DNA from: Pectinophora gossypiella
Lineage: Eukaryota; Arthropoda; Insecta; Lepidoptera; Gelechiidae
Reading direction: 5' to 3'
Length of the DNA stretch: 64,000 nucleotides
Assembly: GCF_024362695.1 (NCBI RefSeq)
Contig: NC_065420.1
Location: 13,245,420 to 13,309,419 of the forward strand
Part shown: positions 39,563-49,304 of the stretch, piece by piece
Layout of the letters: each line of letters opens with the position of its first letter
How positions within the stretch are numbered: the stretch's first letter is position 1
The notes under the pieces: generated by a model
The model's database searches: none
Seen by the model: only the letters and a program-made list of their open reading frames with translations
What the model was told of the DNA's origin: nothing
Translations under genes and position numbers: made by a program

Positions 39563-39717
39563 CACAATATAAGGATGAAATGCCCGTCGAGGCCTAGTTG
39601 TCTCCGTAGATGGAATGGAGTGGGTGGAATTAACTCAAGAAGTTGTAATTTAATTTGATTGTCTTCTGATTTTTTTTTTAACCTAAAGCTGCTATAATAT
39701 TTCTATTTAATGTCTTC

Positions 39718-40338
39718 TAGTCCGGCAATCTCGTGCGCGACCCTCCTGCGGGGCGACAGACGGTGGCGGGGACGGGGTAGCTAAGATGTCAGCGGGTAGC
39801 AGGTGGTGTAGCGGGGAAGGGAAACGCGTGCATCTGCGCGTCAAGTACGGCAGTCTCGGCCGCGCAGCCGAAGCGGCAACACGTGCTTGATAATCTGTAC
39901 TACTTTGAGGGCGACGCACGATTAATATCTGAGGATGAGTGAGGCGATCTCAAGACAACTTAAGGAGGTTGTACATAAATAATTAATGAGCAAAACACGG
40001 AGAAATCAAAGAGAAGTGACGAAGAATATCAAACGGAGAGTAAAAATGAAAGCGATATGGAAATTGATTTATAATAAAACAATCTATTAATATTTTAGTT
40101 TTCCTAATAATTGGTCGTCAAGCATAATAATAAAAATAAAATAAAATAGTTCTATCTTTTTATTCACTCCTACATATATTACGTCACAAGTAAGTACAAC
40201 TTATTGCAAGATTTATCCTGGCACACTTCTCTACGTGTGCAGCCGTGTTCTAGAATGTCAAGATGATGACGCGCTACCCCGTCCCCGCCACCGTCTGTCG
40301 CCCCGCACAGGAGGGTCGCGCACGAGATTGCCGGACTA
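39718..40338. mobile_element. Element with 64-bp GC-rich inverted ends
   Basis: 39718-39781 is inverse to 40274-40338 (TAGTCCGGCAATCTCGTGCG, CGACCCTCCTG, GGGGCGACAGACGGTGGCGG, GGACGGGGTAGC) with one 2-bp indel and otherwise no mismatch seen. About 490 bp separate the arms. The ends begin TAGTCCGG on both strands. The arms are much more GC-rich than the surroundings. The interior carries no recognised domain. Confidence 0.65.
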
Positions 40339-40559
40339 TAGCCTTCGTTGACAATTACTTCCGCACAATATCCCAGGAAGAGGAAATGACTGTAAACAGC
40401 GCTAGATGGCGCCATAGCATGGCTCCATCACAGCACAAGCTGAGCCATTTCCTTTTGCCCGTATTCGTAATAATCATAATTAAGTGCCTAATTCTTATAG
40501 AAAAATGTAAATTGTCACTGGCAATAAATTTATTTTATTCTTATTATTAACTTCCCGCG

Positions 40560-40790
40560 CACACTCATCGAAGTGTATCCTATAAAAAACCGCCAGACAA
40601 GCTACTCTTCGTCTGTGTAAATATTTTTTACGCAACGTCGCCTGGAAGAAATTGCTAACTTGGCAATAGGGCCACCTCTTGTCCGATCAGCTTTGTTGGT
40701 GTTTGTGCTGTATGTGTGTTCCTTTTTATGCAATAACGTATTGCAAATTGCATCCTATTTATGGGATTTAAACTTAGCTGGCGAGGTCTT
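40560..40790 (+). repeat. LINE 3'-end, family K
   Basis: GAAGTGTATCCTATAAAA at about 40570 also occurs at 30571. GTCGCCTGGAAGAAATTGCT and GGCAATAGGGCCACC match the family-K end. Confidence 0.5.
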
Positions 40791-40794
40791 TGTG

Positions 40795-40842
40795 TACTAA
40801 ACACATTTGCCTACCCCCTTCAGGGATACAGGCGTGATGCTT
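40795..40842 (-). repeat. Repeat P, terminal fragment
   Basis: TTGCCTACCCCCTTCAGGGA followed by TACAGGCGTGATGC is the inverse of the start of repeat P at 30310. Confidence 0.45.
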
Positions 40843-41091
40843 TGTTATTTATTGTAATGTTTAGCAACGTCGACAATCGCAGCAGTATTATAGGCCAGAG
40901 AATTAAAGACGTCACGTCAGAAAAAAAATTGAAAAAATAAGTGACTTTTCTTAATATACGACGCTCGTAGGACCGAAATAAGTTCGTTGAACCTTGTTCC
41001 CAGCTAAAATAATTAATTATAGCTTCACCAACTGCCCAGCGGTTATTCACCCCAGAATCTATTTGCTACAAAAATTGAATTTTGTCCTAAG

Positions 41092-41238
41092 CAGTGATGT
41101 GTCATGTCAGGGAGTGGGAATATTCCTGTTGTAAAAAGTCTTCAATAGAAAGAGCTGCTTTCTTTTCTTACATTGTTCTTTCTTGTAGCCTAAAGCCTAA
41201 GTTTCATTCGACTAATTATAATTATTCTGTAGAATTAC

Positions 41239-41297
<59 letters not shown>

Positions 41298-41612
41298 GCA
41301 CGCACGCGCGCACGCACGCACGCACGCACGCAAGCAAGCACGCACGCACGCAAGCACGCACGCGCGCACGCACGCACGCACACACACACACACACACGCG
41401 CACTCGTCTGGCCCTACTACTTTAAATTAATATGTGGTTAACTGTAATTAGCTTACTATAATATAACATAATATTGTAAAGTATCGTAAAAGAGCTGTTG
41501 TTAACATGAATAAATAAATATGTAACAAATCCCTTTTTACACAAATTTTGTGCTTTTTTACTGCCGGAAATGTTCCCATCGTGGGAATATTCCCAAAAAC
41601 AACACATCACTA
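41092..41612. mobile_element. hAT-like non-autonomous element with 8-bp TSD
   Basis: The ends are inverse: CAGTGATGTGT at left and TAGTGATGTGT as the reverse complement of the right. Flanking octamers GTCCTAAG (41084-41091) and GACCTAAG (41613-41620) differ at one base. Both subterminal regions contain GGGAATATTCC. The 8-bp TSD and the YAGTG end fit the hAT superfamily. No transposase frame; the interior holds a long (CA)n/(GCAC)n tract. Confidence 0.7.
41239..41402. repeat. (CA)n and (GCAC)n microsatellite
   Basis: About 160 bp of CA then GCAC and CGCA repeats, returning to CA. The long Thr-His and Arg-Ala frames across it are artefacts. Confidence 0.95.
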
Positions 41613-41765
41613 GACCTAAGGCAAAAATATTGCTTTTAATGCCTTTCACATTCAGATAATTACATTTTAAATGTTGTATTAAGTTTCACGTTCTTTGGTT
41701 TTGCTCTCCGAAACGATAATTGCACAAATAAATAATAACCACCGCACAATTATTACGTATATCGA

Positions 41766-42016
41766 CGGCCTCTGTGGTCTAGTAGTTGAACGTTGGGCTC
41801 GTGATCCGGAGGTCCCGGGTTCGATTCCCGGTGGGGACATATCACAAAACTTACCTTGTGATCTGTTTGGTTAGGACATTATCACCTCACCTGATTGTCC
41901 AAAAGTAAGATAATCCGTGCTTCAGAACGCAAGTTAAGCAGATGGTCCCTGTAACTACTTACTGATATAAGTACGTGGTCGTTATATGAGCCATGAGAGG
42001 GGCTTTTGGCGCTTTT
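41766..42016 (+). mobile_element. SINE-C, 3' end shortened
   Basis: Box A is GTGGTCTAGTAGTTGAACGT and box B GGTCCCGGGTTCGATTCCCG. It has the body, a diverged core, and ends after GTCGTTATATGAGCCATGAG. Confidence 0.72.
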
Positions 42017-42019
42017 AAA

Positions 42020-42570
42020 TACCTAACTTTTCATTGAGATATAAATGCCGTAATGGACATAAATATTAGTTAAAATACCGTGAACTATTGTATAAAAAAT
42101 ATATAAAAATTGTGTGATTCGACTTTAATAAATAAATAAATTTAAACAACCTCTTAAGCTCTAAATTTTTTAATATAACTGAACAAAAACCGCCTCATAC
42201 TTAGTTACTGACATAAAGCCGTATAAACTTTACAGACAATCCAGTTCAGACTTGCTGAGGTAGACCTTAAAAAGTTTTAAGTTTGTTTTTAAGTCTAGAC
42301 ACAGCTGACTACATTTCGGTAAAAAAGTACTTTAAAAACCCTAAACCTTTTTTCAAAATGTTTTTTTTATCAAACTTATTGCACGTAGGCAATCTAGCGC
42401 AGACCGAAACTAATAATAATAATTTTCGACAAAAATGTTAAGAGTATTTAAAAATATTCATTTAAAATTCTTATTCTTGAAATATTCATACTACTTACTG
42501 TTCTAGTTAGTAGATTTACGATTTTAGTTTTTATTTCCAAAATCGTGTTTTTATCTGAAATCAATTACTG
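42020..42570. other. No gene seen
   Basis: AT-rich; (AATA)n at 42128-42142 ends a probable LINE 3' UTR. Confidence 0.4.
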
Positions 42571-42574
42571 AGAA

Positions 42575-42736
42575 TGTGTTCAGTGGTGAAGGAAAATATC
42601 GTGAGGAGACCCACATTCACGAGAATTTGCGTTGGTTTTTCCTGCACGGGTTAGAGGGCCAATATGCAGTCGTCGAAAACCGGACCTGTCAAATCTTTCG
42701 GTTAAATAAGCGGAGTCTGTGAAACCCTAAGTAAGC
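42575..42736 (+). mobile_element. SINE-D 3' half
   Basis: GTGAAGGAAAATATCGTGAG, CCGGACCTGTCAAATCTTTC and AAGCGGAGTCTGTGAAA match the SINE-D body and end. Confidence 0.6.
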
Positions 42737-42900
42737 ATTATTTAGGTAATTTTAATATATGTTGTATCTTCAAAAAAGTTTAAATACAAGGATTACTTCT
42801 TTGTACTTTTTTTTTTAATGTACAGAATTTGACATACGAATTTAGTTTTCGTTTATAAACGATGTTTTACAGACTGCGGCGAAGAAACAAAAGAGTTATG

Positions 42901-43048
42901 TACAGTCATGAGCAATATCATGTACCCACTTTAGAACCCTGTCGCACTATCATATTTGTCATTTAAAGAGACTTACGGTTCAATATGTCAAAAAAGTTAA
43001 TGTGACATGGTTTCAAAATGTAACATATTAGTACTCGTGACCGTATGT
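42901..43048. mobile_element. TA-type MITE, family T
   Basis: It starts TACAGTCATGAGCAATAT and ends inversely (TACGGTCACGAGTACTAAT on the other strand). Length 148 bp. Inner TATCATATTTGTCATTTAAA. Partial ends occur at 28050 and 62988. TA borders suggest Tc1/mariner type. Confidence 0.6.
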
Positions 43049-43066
43049 GCTTGACGGCTATGTACA

Positions 43067-43475
43067 TGTAAAACTGCCTATTTCTCCCGTCAGGTGTCGC
43101 TACTGTTGAATGTTCTTAAATTTTGACAGTTCCCCATACTCTTTGAATAAACAAACATTTTGTTTTGGTTATATTTCTTTACTGTAACCCTTCGCGAAAC
43201 GTTTAACTGCAAAATCATAGTGTTATATTTATTCCCTAAAGACCGGAAAGAAACTCATAAAACTTATTTTCAATCAAAACTGCCTTTTTCCTACTGGATG
43301 CATTTCTTTTTCGTAAGTTATCCTTCACGCGGGGTACACTGCACGTTGCTCCATAATATATATTACTTATAGCATTTTATTATAAATTTTAGTTGGTCAG
43401 TATAAAGAACTGTCAAAGTTTAGGAACACTCAACAGTGCTACCGCCTACATTTAAGCTTGTAGTTTGTATCCTCA
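43067..43475. mobile_element. TIR family Q, second full copy
   Basis: The left arm AAAACTGCCTATTTCTCCCG to TTGACAGTTCCCCATACT and the right arm AAGAACTGTCAAAGTTTAGG to CAACAGTGCTACCGCC are inverse. It shares with 31664 the interior CTGTAACCC, GTTTAACTGCAAAATCAT and TTATAGCATTTTATTATAAA. Confidence 0.7.
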
Positions 43476-43479
43476 TTTT

Positions 43480-43925
43480 TATATGCCTATTACTTTTTAT
43501 AGCATTTTATCATGAATTTTAGTTGGTCAGTATCCTTCCTTTCTTCAGAAGCCGAGCCATTTGCGCAGGAAATATTATAGTGCACGAAACAAGGGTTTGA
43601 CAGTGTGCGCGCGAACACAGGTGCACTCTTGCCCCTACCGCTCTGTATCCAATGGAACGGGGAGCCGCTACGATCGGAGAGCGGTAGGAACGGCATCAGC
43701 ATTAGCAAGGCCTCTAACGCTGCGGACCGAAAGCTAGCAAGCTAGGTTTTTTGGCCGATCGGGATCATCAGCCGATATTAACGGGAGAGATCCGTAATAG
43801 GAGTGGTGAGAAAGGGGGGAAAAAATAACAGTGGTCTTGGTCAGTATAAAGAACTGTCAAAATTTAGGAACACTCAACAGTGCTACCGCCATTGAAGCTT
43901 GTAGTTTTTAGCTTCATTTATACAT
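43480..43925. mobile_element. Duplicated right half of family Q, interrupted
   Basis: TTTTTATAGCATTTTATCAT to GGTCAGTAT (43490-43533) and GGTCAGTATAAAGAACTGTC to GTGCTACCGCC (43839-43900) repeat the end of the previous copy. They are split by the insertion at 43534-43836. Confidence 0.6.
43534..43836. mobile_element. 303-bp GC-rich insertion with 11-bp TSD
   Basis: A perfect TSD, TTGGTCAGTAT, lies at 43523-43533 and 43837-43847. The insert is markedly GC-richer than its host and contains an inverted pair ACCGCTCT (43637) / AGAGCGGT (about 43678). CCTGCGCAAATGGCTCGG on the minus strand resembles motifs common in moth genomes (recollection). There is no poly-A, so orientation and class are unclear. 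Confidence 0.6.
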
Positions 43926-44125
43926 GAAGCTAAAATTCCAGACAATATTTTATTTACAATAAAATACCAGACAATATTTTAAATTTGTCAGAGAATAAAT
44001 TTAAAGCTCACGTGAAGCTTACTTTATGTAAAAAAGCCTATTATAATATTAATGATTACCTAAATGATAAAAATGTATGGTATTGAATGTGTTCCTCTAG
44101 TTATTAAATAACTTGTAATGTACCC
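43926..44125. other. No gene seen
   Basis: A short local duplication (ACCAGACAATATTTT / TTCCAGACAATATTTT) lies at 43935-43985. Confidence 0.4.
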
Positions 44126-44127
44126 TC

Positions 44128-44288
44128 ATTGATTTAAAAGATGTGTTGCTGTTGCAGTTTCTTGTCATTTCTTCTCCTCAGCCATAACACCTTGCGAAAT
44201 GACGTAAATTCAAAAATGTTACATTGACCTTCAACAAGTTTATCCGTGATAATTACGTTGAATAAATGATTCTGATTCTGATTCATGC
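44128..44288 (+). repeat. LINE 3' UTR, family U
   Basis: GATGTGTTGCTGTTGCAGTT, CAGCCATAACACCTTG and CCTTCAACAAGTTTATCCGT lead to TTGAATAAATGATTCTGATT. A second copy is at 57393-57530. The end is a common LINE 3' terminus. Confidence 0.5.
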
Positions 44289-44534
44289 CTATTATTTTTT
44301 TGACTTTAGTCCTTGAAAAGCCCTAAAACGTGTTTGTTAATGCCAAAAATAAGTAAGTACGTGATGATACGTTATAGAAAGGTCAGGCATTATTGCCAGC
44401 TGACTGATAGGCCTTCAGCACAACACACCAGTTGCCGACAGGAATTGATGACCAAGTTGCTGTACTAGATTTTTCACTAACACCAAAGTTAGGCTGGCAA
44501 AGGCTTGCTTAGACTGATACGGTGAATATATTTT

Positions 44535-44625
44535 TTAACGTGACTTTTAATGGGTTTGCTTCATTAACTACTTGGCTGGACAAATAGGGAGTGGTGACGG
44601 CTCTCATGTGGTGTCTATACCGTGT
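44535..44625 (-). mobile_element. Family-F fragment, decayed
   Basis: TTTAACGTGACTTTTAAT, TCATTAACTACTTGGCTGGA and CAAATAGGGAGTGGTGACGG match the 3' end of family F in reverse. Confidence 0.5.
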
Positions 44626-44689
44626 GGAAGTAAGATTTTTTTGGGACAAAAAATAGTTTTGTTTTTGATAGAAATAGCATTTGACCATC

Positions 44690-44800
44690 GTGTGGCCAAA
44701 GATGGGACATACTTACCTACAAAGTGGATATGCACTCTTGCCTTGAAGATACCCAGATTGTACTTATCGGAAAACAGATTCGCGGGTACAGAATTTTGGA
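44690..44800 (-). pseudogene. LINE C-terminal end, family S, decayed
   Basis: The minus strand can be read as DKYNLGIFKARVHIHFVGK, a diverged form of the tail at 38915 and 63490. Confidence 0.4.
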
Positions 44801-45558
44801 CCTTAGCCGCTCGTACAAGAAACGACGAAACGAAACGCTTCGTATGAGCGGGTGGGGTATTAAATTAACGAAGTGGGGTTGGGACCCCACGTCTAGTTGC
44901 CTGAAGATAAACATAATGTTAAAATAAATGTAATGATTTTTTTTTAATAGAAAATGTTTATTATCTTCTCTTCATACAACAATTACACAAAAGACGGAAC
45001 TCTAATATTATTTTATTAATCTATTCGCGCTGTGGCAATAAATTCTTCATCTTTCCTTAAAAAAACACATGGAAAATGAAAACACGTTATTATATTTATA
45101 CATCTTCACTAACCGGTGGGGTGTTATTGAAAAAACTATAAAAATGTTATGAATAATTGAAAATGTTCCACTGTCGAAATAGCCTTCAAAATTAACATAA
45201 ACTTTTTTGAATTGAATGATAGCTTCAAGAACCTCGTACTAGTTAGTACTTTTACGTTTTTTGATAATATTTTCAAGTACGTGTTTGGTTCTTGAATTAT
45301 TAGGTATCCTGTGCTTAGCGATGAAGGAAAACATCGTGATGTTAGGGGCGGCTGGTACCAGTCATTTAAAAAAAAAAAAACACTTTTTAATTTACTACGG
45401 AAAAACACTTTATTACAGATTACACAAAGAATTATAGGAAGCAATTCTCAGATTTTTGACGACTCTATTCGCGCGCGCTTAAAGGCTGACTAATCGATTG
45501 TACCGATGCAAAAGAGTTTTTATGTTTACGTTGTAGTTCTTTGTGAAAATGAATATTG
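44801..45558. other. No gene supported
   Basis: Possible tail of a LINE at 44801-44935. A SINE-D piece (GATGAAGGAAAACATCGTGA) at about 45320. Otherwise AT-rich. Confidence 0.35.
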
Positions 45559-45559
45559 T

Positions 45560-45728
45560 TTACGTTGCAGTTCTTTAGTGTTAAATTAGGATATAACAGT
45601 GAGGAAACCCACGCCACATACCCAACAAATGTCAGTACTTCCCTAACCTAACCTAAAAGGCTGGTTTTCCTTCTGGTTGGAAAGTCAAACAGGCAAATTT
45701 TTCAGATTAGGTAAGCGAAACGAAATGA
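45560..45728 (+). mobile_element. SINE-D 3' half, diverged
   Basis: GTGAGGAAACCCACGCCACA, GGCTGGTTTTCCTTCTGG and TTCAGATTAGGTAAGCG follow SINE-D order with deletions. Confidence 0.5.
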
Positions 45729-45984
45729 AACTCCATACATAAATCTAATTCTTACTGTTTGCCGCCTTATCGCATAAGTGCGAGTGAGACAAACAGTCCG
45801 CGCGCGCTCTCCTCTACTTCTTAGCGGCATGTTGACAAAAGACCCAGAGGGGGTGAGGAAAGTCTAACATTAGTGCGAAGCGAAGATTTACCGTTCAATA
45901 CGTATAAATATAAGAAATTATTATAAATAAAAAATTATATATTAATTATTAATAATTATTTATTAATTATTATTAATAATTATT
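45729..45984. other. Unassigned
   Basis: GCGAAGATTTACCGTTCAAT at 45880 also occurs as GCGAAGAGTTGCCGTTCTAT at 6918, an unclassified shared repeat. AT-rich TTATTAATTATT tract follows. Confidence 0.35.
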
Positions 45985-46250
45985 TGTATGTCATTTCCAT
46001 ATCTCGGGCCTATGGAGTCCCGGACTTTTGGGAGGCGTGTGTGGAGCCGAAGCCACCGACCGGCGATTATCTCAGTATGCACTATGAGAGTGCACCCAAA
46101 GACAATCCCCGGTTCGTGTAGGACTATTGCAGATTAGGGGAACAAAAGGAGCTGGGCTATTGGGTTGGAGGTTAGTGGCCCGGGACACTGGGGCTATGGG
46201 GGACTATGTCGCCTGCTCGACCAATGTTAATAACAAAGATTTTGATTATT
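45985..46250 (-). repeat. CR1-like LINE 3' UTR (family G)
   Basis: In minus orientation it runs from ATTGGTCGAGCAGGCGACAT to CGAGATATGGAAATGACATA and (AATAATT)n. It matches 49310-49640. No RT part is attached. Confidence 0.65.
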
Positions 46251-46270
46251 ATTGAATAATCTTTATTCTA

Positions 46271-46702
46271 ACAGCCTCCGTGGTCTAGTGGTAAGAGCGT
46301 TATGCTCACGATCTGGAGGTCCGGGTTCGATTCCCGATGGGAACATTGTCGAAATCATTTTGTGAGACTGTCCTTTGTTTGGTCCTTACCAAACAAAGGC
46401 CAACGGCTTAAAGTGCCCTCCGAAACACGGAATCAACTTACTTTTTCGGACAATCAGGGGATTCAAGCCTGAAAAGTAAGGACTTTTCAGGCTTGAATCC
46501 CCTGATTGTCCGGGACCAACGGCTTAAAGTGCCCTCCGTTTCGGAGGGCACTTTAAGCCGTTGGTCCCGGCTATTAGCCGTAAAAACGCCTCCACCAACC
46601 CGCAGTGGAGCAGCGTGGTGGAGTATGCTCCATACCCTTTCCGGTTGATTGGGAGGAGGCCTGTGCCCAGCAGTGGGACGTATATAGGCTATTTATGTTA
46701 TG
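46271..46702 (+). mobile_element. SINE-B with TSD and serial internal inversions
   Basis: A perfect 14-bp TSD, TAATCTTTATTCTA, lies at 46257-46270 and 46703-46716. Head and tail are intact. The middle (46376-46570) alternates direction: forward to CTTTGTTTGGT; inverted from CCTTACCAAACAAAGG to GAAAAGTAAG; forward GACTTTTCAGGCTTGAATCC; inverted GGACCAACGGCTTAAAGTGC; forward GCACTTTAAGCCGTTGGTCC. The inverted and forward pieces share private changes (CACTTTAAG instead of CACGTTAAG; CCCCTGATT instead of CACCTGATT), so they were copied from this same SINE. Confidence 0.88.
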
Positions 46703-47014
46703 TAATCTTTATTCTAGCAGTAGTGTGAATAAGCCCCAACTCTGTCGGGAAATTGTGAAACATGCGATTAATCGGCCTGTCTATTGTGAGTCGACCTTCG
46801 CGTGTCTGTTGACTTGTGACCTGAGCCTTTTAGTCTGAAAATATGACCCGAATAGTTAAATTTAGAACGAAATTTTCGGAACAATATTTGAGTAACGCAA
46901 AGCCATTGAGCCAGTTACTTGGTACATTGTCTCTTCAAACATCTATTGGAATGAAAGATTTGTCCTTTATTTAACATTTACAGTTTTTTTTGCGATTTCG
47001 GAGGTGTGAAACTT

Positions 47015-47132
47015 AATTTGTTTTGGGCCAGTTTTTCCTTCGGGCGTTAGAAGGTCAGTCAGGCAGTCGCTTCTGTAAAAAAACCGGACTTGTCTAATCT
47101 TCAGGTTAGGTATACGGGCCCCGTGAATTCAT
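47015..47132 (+). mobile_element. SINE-D 3' end
   Basis: GTCAGTCAGGCAGTCGCTTC, ACCGGACTTGTCTAATCTTC and GGTTAGGTATACGGGCCC match. Confidence 0.6.
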
Positions 47133-47164
47133 ATGTTGCATCTTTTATGGTTTTATAGTAGAGC

Positions 47165-47375
47165 TCTGTGGCCATTTAAGATAACAGGCCTAAAGCTGCC
47201 CAGTTGGGCGCGAACCTCGGCTCAGGGCATCGTCTGAGAGGATATTACTCGTATTTAACAGAATTAACTGACGCTCGTGGGCCGTTAGCGATAAGTGCTC
47301 AATGAGGGAAATTGTCAACCATGCCGGCGAGATTGGTATCGAGGTTTTGGAGAGCTTGTAGTCGAAGTTACAGTT
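47165..47375 (-). mobile_element. Family-F fragment without its 3' end
   Basis: GGGCGCGAACCTCGGCTCAG, GGCATCGTCTGAGAGG and GCGATAAGTGCTCAATGAGG match the 2687 copy. The poly-A side is missing. Confidence 0.6.
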
Positions 47376-47926
47376 TACAACCTTAACTGCATTAATTTAT
47401 TCACAAGATAGATATTATGTAGGTGCGACTGAAAATCAGCGTTTGCTTCCTTTTAGGGCAAACATATAATGAGTCGTTTTACCTTTTCAAATAAATGCAC
47501 GCTATCTCGCACAACACTTTTGTCATTAATTTTATTTCTTTTCTTTTGCGTAAATATCTATAGCCTATAAGTGTTATTTTCATTTTTTTAATTTCGTGTG
47601 CTGTTTGTTTGAATAAACGTTTTCCCTCTCTCTCTCTCTCTCTCTCTCTTTATTAGGTGCCTACTCAATAAATAAGAACTGGGGGAAAGTTTATTAAAAA
47701 GAAAAAACAAGAAATATAAACTCCGTTTATCTTATTTTCCGTTAATAATGTAAAACTCCCGTTTCTTTACAATTTTCCAACGGAATACCGGGAGTTGGTC
47801 GCGTGGCTGGTTCCGTGGGGCATTAATTTGTTCCCACTGTTTTGATTAACGCTGCCTTGAATTATGATGGGGTACTAGAGTTGGCTTGTCCCGTAAAATG
47901 AGCTGTTTGTACATAACATGAACAGC
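47376..47926. other. No gene; (TC)n microsatellite
   Basis: (TC)n occupies about 47624-47650. Unassigned otherwise. Confidence 0.4.
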
Positions 47927-47927
47927 C

Positions 47928-48045
47928 TCTTTTTCTTCTATCGTGTGGAATGAGGCGGATTAGCAATCTCATCAACCCTGGTGTCAGGATTATTATTGAG
48001 CCGCCAAAGGTCTCTGACATGGCTCATGTAACGACTACGTACGTA
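47928..48045 (-). mobile_element. SINE-C 3'-end fragment
   Basis: The inverse of the SINE-C end (CATCAACCCTGGTGTCAGGA, GGCTCATGTAACGACTACGT). Confidence 0.6.
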
Positions 48046-48049
48046 CAAG

Positions 48050-48120
48050 GAGATTAATAGTCTATATAACGTCCCACTGCTGGGTACAGGCCTCCCCTCA
48101 ATCAACCGGAGGGGGTTTGA
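48050..48120 (-). mobile_element. SINE-B tail fragment
   Basis: TATATAACGTCCCACTGCTG and AGGCCTCCCCTCAATCAACC are the inverse of the SINE-B 3' end. Confidence 0.6.
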
Positions 48121-48157
48121 GCGTTATAAATTAGATAGATTTATTACGTAGATAGAG

Positions 48158-48447
48158 GAGCTCGGTGGCGCAGCGGTAAACGCGCTCGGTCTGCGATTGT
48201 TGAAGTTCAGCAACTTTCGCAAAGGCCGGTCATAGGATGGGTGACCACAAAAAAAAGTTTTCATCTCGAGCTCCTCCGTGCTTCGGAAGGCACGTTAAGC
48301 CGTTGGTCTCGGCTGCATTAGCAGTCGTTAATAACCACCAATCCGCACTGGGCCCGCGTGGTGGTTTAAGGCCCGATCTCCCTATCCATCCATAGGGAAG
48401 GCCCGTGCCCCAGCAGTGGGGACGTTAATGGAATGGTGATGATTAGG
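48158..48447 (+). mobile_element. SINE-A, full length
   Basis: GGAGCTCGGTGGCGCAGCGG, GAAGTTCAGCAAC, GGATGGGTGACCAC, core and tail CCCCAGCAGTGGGGACGTTA are all present. The (GAT)n end is short (GGTGATGATTAG). Confidence 0.8.
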
Positions 48448-48686
48448 CAGATTTATTTCTGTATTGTTTCTTTATTTTATATGAATTGTCGTCCTTAGTA
48501 GCGTAAGTAAATTAGCATGTTATTTGCCTATAATTGGGCGAGCACTAGTCTAGTATTTGTATATAAGTTAAGTTACATATAAAAGTGTTTCTGTCTGTTG
48601 CCAAACCTAATAAATAAATAAAAAAGTACTCCACGATACTGATTCACTGCAATTTTCCGATTATTTGCAGTCAATCGCAAAGGGTT
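48448..48686. other. LINE 3'-UTR-like stretch
   Basis: ATAAGTTAAGTTACATATAA to CCAAACCTAATAAATAAATA has the look of a LINE tail. No coding sequence. Confidence 0.35.
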
Positions 48687-48815
48687 CTAGTGTAAAAATG
48701 TAACCAAAACAAATAGTTTACTCAAATAGTATGGAGAACTGACGAAATTTAAGAGCACTCAACAGTAGCGACACCTGATGGGAAAAATATGCAGTTTTAT
48801 CTTCATTATCGGATG
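48687..48815 (-). mobile_element. Solo arm of TIR family Q
   Basis: TATGGAGAACTGACGAAATT, GCACTCAACAGTAGCGACAC and GCAGTTTTA are the inverse of the left arm at 31664. Confidence 0.55.
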
Positions 48816-49169
48816 TGCAAAATGTTCCATGGAACTGAATTTAATGCTCACGCGATCCGCTTTCCACTTCGATATGAAAGAACGCAAATGTAGTTAAATT
48901 GATACTCTTTTTAATAAGAAGAGTAATTAAAACGGCGACTGTAGGACATCGTATTAATTGGATTTAAGTCCGTCATTGAATTGAATACTTGTACGCTGCA
49001 ATCTCCAGTATCCATTCTGACGTGCATTTAATTTCGCGATTAACGAGATTGTCGATTTAATTTAATTTTATTACATAACTAGATGTTGCGTGGAATTTGT
49101 TCGAAACTGCCCCACCTATCACTTTGAATGGCGGCCATCTTGTTTTTCCGCCATTTTGATTTTTTGTCA
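48816..49169. other. Flank of the hAT-like element; possible Helitron end
   Basis: AACTAGATGTTGCGTGGAAT at 49078 resembles a reversed Helitron 3' end (CTAG). GGCGGCCATCTTG / CCGCCATTTTG at 49130-49157 form a weak inverted pair. No gene. Confidence 0.35.
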
Positions 49170-49304
49170 CCGGTGATTATTGATGGGCAGGGAAAGAAAA
49201 AATTGGGTGGGAAAGAAAAAATATCGGGAAAATATGGGAAAATAAAATAAACACCCGAAAAATTCCCGAATCATAGGAAAATATTTTTTATTTAATTATT
49301 TTTA

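Noticed and set aside
41094..41441. Long open frames of Thr-His and Arg-Ala repeats on both strands
   Set aside because: They are translations of the (CA)n/(GCAC)n microsatellite.
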